Source of the DNA: Bog-257 sp963846715
GTDB taxonomy: Bacteria; Acidobacteriota; Terriglobia; Terriglobales; Acidobacteriaceae
Length of the DNA: 64,000 nucleotides
Direction of reading: 5' to 3'
NCBI GenBank assembly: GCA_963846715.1
Contig: CAWJXA010000004.1
Coordinates: forward strand, 186,001-250,000
The translations under genes and the position numbers were made by a program. Of this stretch, positions 58,982-64,000 are shown one piece after another. The notes under the pieces were generated by a model, which saw nothing but the letters and a program-made list of their open reading frames with translations, was not told the DNA's origin and made no database searches. Position 1 is the first letter of the stretch. Every line of letters begins with the position of its first letter.

Positions 58982-61900
58982 GTATTTCGCGGCCATTCAT
59001 TCTTCGGCCTATCGCTACGTCGCTCCTCATGACGGGGCTGTTGCTGGTGGGCATCGTAGCCTACCGGCAGCTGCCCATCTCCGCCCTGCCGCAGGTAGAT
59101 TATCCGACCATCCAGATCCTGACGTTCTATCCCGGGGCAAGCCCGGATGTAACTGCTTCTTCCATCACCGCTCCTCTGGAGCGGCAGTTCGGCGAGCTCC
59201 CCGGCCTCAGCCAGATGACTTCCAGCAGCTCCTTCGGAGCGTCGGTCGTCACCTTGCAGTTCAACCTGGAAGAAAACATCGACGTAGCTGAGCAGGAGGT
59301 ACAGGCGGCGATTAATTCCGCCCAGACCTATCTTCCCGCTGACCTGCCGACACCGCCGATCTACAGCAAGGTCAATCCGGCCGATGCTCCTATCCTGACC
59401 CTGGCGATGACCTCCGACAGCATGCCGCTTCCGCAAGTGGAAGATTTGGCAGACACGACGTTCGCGCAGAAAATTTCGCAGTTGCCGGGTGTGGGACTGG
59501 TGAGTATCAGCGGGGGCCAGAAGCCCGCCATTCGCATCTTGGCCAACCCCACGGCACTGGCTTCCTATGGCATGAGCCTGGAGCAGCTCCGCAGTGTTGT
59601 CGCACTGGTGAACGTTGATCAGGCGAAGGGACAACTGCAAGACAATCGGCAGGCTTTCACCATCGGCGCCAACGACCAGTTGTTGAACCCGCAGGGTTAC
59701 GCCGACACCATTGTCGCCTACAAGAATGGCAATCCGGTGCGCTTGTCGGATGTCGCCACCGTAGTCACCGGGCCGGAGAATGTGAATCAGGCGGCGTGGA
59801 TGAACAACACGCCGGCAGTCATTCTAAATATCCAGCGGCAGCCGGGCGCCAACATCATCAAGGTCGTCGACAGCATCAAACTGCGGCTGAAACAGCTGCA
59901 AGCGAACCTGCCGGCCTCGGTCAAAGTGACCGTCCTAACCGACCGGACCAACACCATTCGCGCTAGCGTCGCGGATGTTCAGTACGAAATGATGCTTACT
60001 ATCGTTTTGGTAGTGTTGGTCATTTTTGTCTTCCTGCGCACTCTGGCAGCAACCGTCATCCCCAGTATTGCCGTTCCTCTCTCGTTGGTCGGGACCTTTG
60101 GGGTGATGTATCTGCTGGGTTACTCGTTGGATAACCTGTCGCTAATGGCGCTCACCATCTCCACGGGTTTTGTGGTGGACGACGCCATCGTGATGATCGA
60201 AAACATCGAGCGTTACATCGAGGAAGGCCACAGCCCGCTGGAGGCGGCGCTGCAAGGCGCAGGACAGATTGGTTTCACCATTGTGTCTTTAACCGTCTCA
60301 CTCATCGCCGTGCTGATTCCGCTGCTCTTTATGGGCGATATCGTGGGCCGGCTATTCCGCGAATTTGCGGTAACGCTGAGTGTGACCATTCTTTTTTCGG
60401 CCATCATTTCGCTCACCCTAACGCCGATGATGTGCTCGCTGCTGCTGCGTCATAAAGACCGGGCCCAACACGGGCGCCTCTATGAATGGTCGGAGCGGGC
60501 CTTCAACAATACCATTGCGTTCTACGGTCGCACCGTCAAGTTTGTACTGAAACACCAAACCATTACCTTGCTGGTCACGATTGGCACCCTGGTGGCCACC
60601 ATCTTGATGTATATCACCGTGCCCAAGGGTTTCTTTCCGGTACAAGACACCGGCGTGATCCTGGGTATTACCGACGCTCCGCAGAGCATTTCCTTTGCCG
60701 CCATGTCGGAGCGGCAGCGTGAAATGGCCGCTGCCATTTTGAAGGACAAGGACGTAGAGAGCCTGTCTTCCTTTATCGGCGTGGATGGCACCAATACCAC
60801 GCCCAACAGCGGCCGCCTGCAGATCAACCTGAAGTCGCGCGATGAACGCAGCGACGACGTCACCACCATCATGAAACGCTTGCAGCATGAAGTTGCCGGC
60901 GTCGAGGGCATCACGTTGTACATGCAGCCGGTGCAGGACCTGACGGTGGAAGACCGCGTTAGCCGCACCCAGTATCAGTTCAGTCTGGAGGACGCCGATC
61001 CCAAGGAGCTGGCATCGTGGACCGCCAAGATGCTCACTCAACTGAAGACGCTGCCGGAACTGCGCGATGTCGCCACCGATCAGCAGGACCAAGCGGCGCA
61101 AGCCAATCTGGTGATCGATCGTGATACCGCGTCGCGCCTGGGCGTTACCGCCAGCGCGATTGACAATACCCTCTATGATGCTTTTGGTCAGCGCCTGGTG
61201 TCGATCATGTTCACCCAGTTGAACCAATATCATGTCGTGCTGGAAGTCGATCCTAGTTTTCGCGTTGACCCAGATTCGCTGAAGAGTATTTACGTGCCTG
61301 CGGGGGGCGGACAAAGTCCAGCTACTCAGGCTGCAAATGCCCCTCCGGTGAATGCTCCGACTACGGGTGTCCTGGGTACGAGTGCCAGCCAGGTACCGCT
61401 CAGCGCTATCGCCCATTTCGAAACCACTGCCGGGCCGCTGACCATCAACCATCAAGGGCAGTTCCCCGCGGTGACGATCTCTTTCAATCTTGGCAACGGT
61501 GCCTCGCTGGGCGAGGCAGTCAAGGCAATCGACCGCGCTGCCTCCGATATTGGATTGCCGCCCAGTATCCAATTGGCATTCCAGGGGACGGCCCGAGCAT
61601 TTCAGGCTTCGCTGGCAAATGAGGGCTGGCTGATCCTCGCGGCCATCATCACCGTGTATATTGTGCTGGGCGTTCTCTATGAGAGTTACATCCATCCCAT
61701 CACCATCCTGTCCACGCTGCCGTCGGCCGGGGTCGGGGCCATCCTCGCGCTGACGCTGTTCCACATGGACCTTGGTGTGATGGCCTTAATCGGCATCATC
61801 CTGTTAATCGGTATTGTGAAAAAGAACGCCATCATGATGATCGACTTTGCTCTGGAAGCCGAGCGCAAGGAGGGCAAGAAACCGCTGGACGCGATTTATG

Positions 61901-62157
61901 AGGCGTGCCTGCTGCGTTTCCGGCCTATCATGATGACGACCTTTGCTGCCCTGTTTGGCGCAGTGCCCCTCGCGCTAGGCTCCGGAACCGGTTCCGAGCT
62001 GCGCCGCCCCCTCGGTGTCACCATCATCGGGGGCCTGTTGTTCAGTCAGTTGCTCACCCTGTATACGACTCCGGTCGTGTACCTGTGGTTTGACCGCCTG
62101 GGAGAAGCGCTTCGTCACTTGCGTGCCCCCAAACCCGCGGAGGCTCTCGGAGATTAA
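58978..62157 (+). CDS. RND efflux inner-membrane pump (MdtB/MdtC-like), complete
   Basis: Proton-driven exporter of 1059 aa. It starts SISRPFILRPIATSLLMTGLLLVGIVAYRQLPISALPQVDYPTIQI, the RND N-terminus. Helix 4 carries the proton relay acid in STGFVVDDAIVMIENIERYIEEG (two Asp), and helix 10 the conserved Lys in GIVKKNAIMMIDFALEAE. The second half repeats the fold after KTITLLVTIGTLVATILMYITVPKGFFPVQDTGVIL. The pore domains contain QLPGVGLVSISGGQ and LPPSIQLAFQGTARAFQ. The next gene encodes a second pump, so this is the two-pump (MdtB/MdtC) type of operon. Substrate unknown. Confidence 0.94.
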   Translation: MSISRPFILRPIATSLLMTGLLLVGIVAYRQLPISALPQVDYPTIQILTFYPGASPDVTASSITAPLERQFGELPGLSQMTSSSSFGASVVTLQFNLEENIDVAEQEVQAAINSAQTYLPADLPTPPIYSKVNPADAPILTLAMTSDSMPLPQVEDLADTTFAQKISQLPGVGLVSISGGQKPAIRILANPTALASYGMSLEQLRSVVALVNVDQAKGQLQDNRQAFTIGANDQLLNPQGYADTIVAYKNGNPVRLSDVATVVTGPENVNQAAWMNNTPAVILNIQRQPGANIIKVVDSIKLRLKQLQANLPASVKVTVLTDRTNTIRASVADVQYEMMLTIVLVVLVIFVFLRTLAATVIPSIAVPLSLVGTFGVMYLLGYSLDNLSLMALTISTGFVVDDAIVMIENIERYIEEGHSPLEAALQGAGQIGFTIVSLTVSLIAVLIPLLFMGDIVGRLFREFAVTLSVTILFSAIISLTLTPMMCSLLLRHKDRAQHGRLYEWSERAFNNTIAFYGRTVKFVLKHQTITLLVTIGTLVATILMYITVPKGFFPVQDTGVILGITDAPQSISFAAMSERQREMAAAILKDKDVESLSSFIGVDGTNTTPNSGRLQINLKSRDERSDDVTTIMKRLQHEVAGVEGITLYMQPVQDLTVEDRVSRTQYQFSLEDADPKELASWTAKMLTQLKTLPELRDVATDQQDQAAQANLVIDRDTASRLGVTASAIDNTLYDAFGQRLVSIMFTQLNQYHVVLEVDPSFRVDPDSLKSIYVPAGGGQSPATQAANAPPVNAPTTGVLGTSASQVPLSAIAHFETTAGPLTINHQGQFPAVTISFNLGNGASLGEAVKAIDRAASDIGLPPSIQLAFQGTARAFQASLANEGWLILAAIITVYIVLGVLYESYIHPITILSTLPSAGVGAILALTLFHMDLGVMALIGIILLIGIVKKNAIMMIDFALEAERKEGKKPLDAIYEACLLRFRPIMMTTFAALFGAVPLALGSGTGSELRRPLGVTIIGGLLFSQLLTLYTTPVVYLWFDRLGEALRHLRAPKPAEALGD

Positions 62158-62160
62158 GTC

Positions 62161-64000
62161 ATGAACGTCTCCGCACCGGCGATCGAGCGGCCCGTTGCTA
62201 CCACGCTGCTCACCTTAGCTTTGCTTCTGGCGGGAGTTTTGGCCTATCTGCAGCTTCCGGTTGCGCCCCTGCCGCAAATCGATTTTCCGGTTATCTCCGT
62301 GGGCGCGTCCTTGCCCGGAGCCAGCCCGGAGACCATGGCTTCCTCGGTGGCAACTCCGTTGGAACGGCAGTTTGGCCGCATCGCCGGCATCAACCAGATG
62401 ACCTCGTCAAGCCAGCTGGGTTCCACCGGCGTGACCATGCAGTTCGACCTCGACCGCAACATTGATGCGGCCGCGCGTGATGTGCAAGCCGCTATCAATG
62501 CCGCGCGCGGTTATCTGCCCGCTGATCTACCCAGCAACCCCACCTACCGCAAGATCAATCCGGCCGACGCCCCGGTCATGATTCTCATCATGACCTCAGA
62601 CGCCATGACCCAGGACCAGATGTACGATGCTGCCGACTCCATCATGGGTCAGAAGTTGGCGCAGGTTGAGGGAGTCGGGCAGGTCTTTGTTTGGGGTTCG
62701 TCGCAGCCGGCGGTTCGCATCGAGGCCAATCCCAACCTGCTGAACAAACTCAACATCGGTTTGGAGGCAGTACGCACTGCGGTGGCCGCTCAAAACGCCA
62801 ATATCGCCAAAGGATCTTTGGACGATGGCAGCAAGACCTGGATGGTCAGGGCCAACGATCAGCTCAAGAAGGCGGCCGACTATAAACCGATCGTTGTTGC
62901 TTACCGAAATGGGGCGCCAGTCCGGTTAAGCGACGTGGCTGACGTTCAGGATTCCTATTCCAATATCAATAATGCCGGCAGCTTCAACGGCAAGCCGAGT
63001 GTGCTGATCGTCATCTTCCGCCAACCAGGCGCGAACATGATCGCCACCGCCGATCGTGTAGAGGCGACTCTGCCGTTCCTCAAGGCTTCGCTGCCGGCAA
63101 GCATCAATCTTGTAGTCGGCCTTGACCGTACTACAACGGTCCGGGCCTCGGTGGCGGATGTCCAGCGCACACTCATCATTTCCGTCATCCTGGTTACGCT
63201 GGTAGTGTTCGTCTTTCTGCGCGAAGTACGTGCCACCATGATTCCCAGCGTCGCCGTGCCGCTGGCCATCGTGGGCACCTTCGCGATCATGTATCTGTGC
63301 GGCTTTTCCCTTAACAATCTCTCGCTGATGGCCCTTACTATCTCGACCGGCTTCGTGGTGGATGATGCCATCGTGGTGCTGGAAAACGTGATGCGTCACG
63401 TGGAGAGTGGGATGAAGCCCTATCAGGCTGCTCTGCTGGGTGCCCGCGAGATCGGCTTCACCGTGGTTTCCATGAGCACTTCGCTCATCGCGGTCTTTAT
63501 TCCGATTCTGCTGATGGGCGGTATCGTAGGCCGGCTTTTTCGAGAGTTCGCGGTTACCCTGAGCGCCGCCATTGCAGTTTCGCTGGTGGTCTCTCTTACC
63601 ACCACCCCGATGCTCTGTGCCCGCTTTCTGAAAGCCCACGATCCCGGCGGTCATGGGGCGTTGTATCGCATCAGTGAGCGCGGATGGGTGTGGATGAATC
63701 GCACCTACAAGGTAACTGTGGGCTGGGTGCTGCGCCACAAGCGGCTGACACTGACCGTGGCCATCCTCATGGTCGTACTTAATGTATGTCTTTATACAGG
63801 TCTGCCTAAATTTTTATTTTCACAGCGCGTTGCAGACCGCTATCCATTGCTTTATACAGGTGTGCCGAAGGGATTTTTCCCGCAGCAGGATACCGGACGC
63901 ATGGCTGGCGTGATCATGGGTGACCAGGACGTCTCCTTCCATGACATGAATAACAAAACCAATGAGTTCATTCAGATCGTGAGGCAAGATCCAGCCGTGC
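62161..64000 (+). CDS. Second RND efflux pump of the operon, truncated by window end, with an in-frame insertion
   Basis: ATG 62161 is 3 bases after the previous stop; the frame is open to the window end (613 complete codons). N-terminus APAIERPVATTLLTLALLLAGVLAYLQLPVAPLPQIDFPVI is RND-like; the helix 4 relay STGFVVDDAIVVLENVMRHVESG is present. After the first half, the conserved link VPKGFFPQQDTGRMAGV is preceded by a 20-residue extra segment (starts LPKFLFSQRVADRYP) that is an imperfect copy of that link. The remainder (porter and helices 8-12) lies beyond the window. As partner of the preceding pump it would form an MdtBC-type heteromer. Confidence 0.92.
   Translation, partial: MNVSAPAIERPVATTLLTLALLLAGVLAYLQLPVAPLPQIDFPVISVGASLPGASPETMASSVATPLERQFGRIAGINQMTSSSQLGSTGVTMQFDLDRNIDAAARDVQAAINAARGYLPADLPSNPTYRKINPADAPVMILIMTSDAMTQDQMYDAADSIMGQKLAQVEGVGQVFVWGSSQPAVRIEANPNLLNKLNIGLEAVRTAVAAQNANIAKGSLDDGSKTWMVRANDQLKKAADYKPIVVAYRNGAPVRLSDVADVQDSYSNINNAGSFNGKPSVLIVIFRQPGANMIATADRVEATLPFLKASLPASINLVVGLDRTTTVRASVADVQRTLIISVILVTLVVFVFLREVRATMIPSVAVPLAIVGTFAIMYLCGFSLNNLSLMALTISTGFVVDDAIVVLENVMRHVESGMKPYQAALLGAREIGFTVVSMSTSLIAVFIPILLMGGIVGRLFREFAVTLSAAIAVSLVVSLTTTPMLCARFLKAHDPGGHGALYRISERGWVWMNRTYKVTVGWVLRHKRLTLTVAILMVVLNVCLYTGLPKFLFSQRVADRYPLLYTGVPKGFFPQQDTGRMAGVIMGDQDVSFHDMNNKTNEFIQIVRQDPAV
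63790..63861 (+). repeat. 12-bp direct repeats around a 60-bp extra segment in the second RND gene
   Basis: CTTTATACAGGT occurs at 63790-63801 and again at 63850-63861, exactly 60 bases apart and in frame. The segment between is A/T-rich relative to the neighbourhood (for example AAATTTTTATTTTCACAG). Its translation LPKFLFSQ..DR resembles the authentic VPKGFFPQQDTGR that follows, suggesting a diverged tandem duplication. Confidence 0.85.

Noticed and set aside
60418..61764. A 448-codon minus-strand frame antisense to the first RND pump
   Set aside because: Same reason: shadow of a long GC-rich gene, no recognisable domain.
1..64000. tRNA, rRNA and tmRNA genes
   Set aside because: No T-loop GTTCGAATC-type word in a tRNA context and no rRNA core sequence was found on reading, although a covariance search was not possible.

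Overview
The window looks like a chromosomal segment of an Acidobacteriota (Terriglobia-like) bacterium. This is an inference from gene content and style: a Ser/Thr kinase fused to TolB-like/TPR segments, a REP-associated tyrosine transposase with its palindromes, several families of intergenic palindromic repeats, exported proteins with long Ala/Pro-rich tails, and a GC-rich base composition. No rRNA, tRNA or CRISPR array was recognised.

Layout. 0.1-4.8 kb: E2 subunit of a 2-oxoacid dehydrogenase (sucB-like), a small antisense-facing ORF, LOG-family nucleotide hydrolase, PP2C phosphatase, membrane proteins. 4.9-8.3 kb: surface-polysaccharide type genes (PIG-L-like protein, GT4 glycosyltransferase with a coiled-coil tail, degenerate receiver, CpsB-type phosphatase). 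8.6-16.3 kb: aminotransferase, two paralogous membrane proteins of unknown function separated by a RAYT with its REP arrays and an aldehyde dehydrogenase, and an exported protein paired with the second paralogue. 16.5-24.8 kb: the cell-elongation cluster mreB-mreC-mreD // mrdA-rodA, interrupted by an oppositely oriented HEPN / unknown / HigA-like cassette. 25.2-28.0 kb: RNase E/G with a very large acidic insertion. 28.0-30.2 kb: a small toxin-antitoxin island (remnant antitoxin, BrnT with HTH antitoxin, frameshifted ParE with its antitoxin) that also contains a frameshifted exported protein. 30.2-36.3 kb: hemerythrin, an XRE regulator, small proteins, then zinc-ribbon / sigma-like / Ser-Thr kinase genes. 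36.4-46.9 kb: a 634-aa orphan protein, a MsrP/sulfite-oxidase-like molybdoenzyme with cytochrome b, an IS630 copy inside a palindromic element, a ketopantoate-reductase-like protein, a DUF1223 protein, an ECF sigma/anti-sigma pair and exported MsrA/MsrB. 47.1-49.9 kb: coiled-coil protein / membrane OmpA protein / Ras-like GTPase operon. 50-55.4 kb: barrel protein, GlgB, AsnA, an SDR enzyme. 55.4-64 kb: a two-component system divergent from a tripartite RND efflux operon whose second pump gene runs off the window.

Most notable: (i) the coiled-coil/OmpA/Ras-like GTPase operon, which reads as a dedicated envelope-spanning machine; (ii) the HEPN cassette splitting mreBCD from mrdAB; (iii) the paralogous membrane protein pair with an exported partner; (iv) three roughly 190-225 bp palindromic elements with perfect terminal inverted repeats, one split by IS630; (v) a RAYT flanked by REP arrays of opposite orientation; (vi) an in-frame 60-bp imperfect duplication inside the last RND pump gene. 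All assignments were made by reading the sequence; no search was run.
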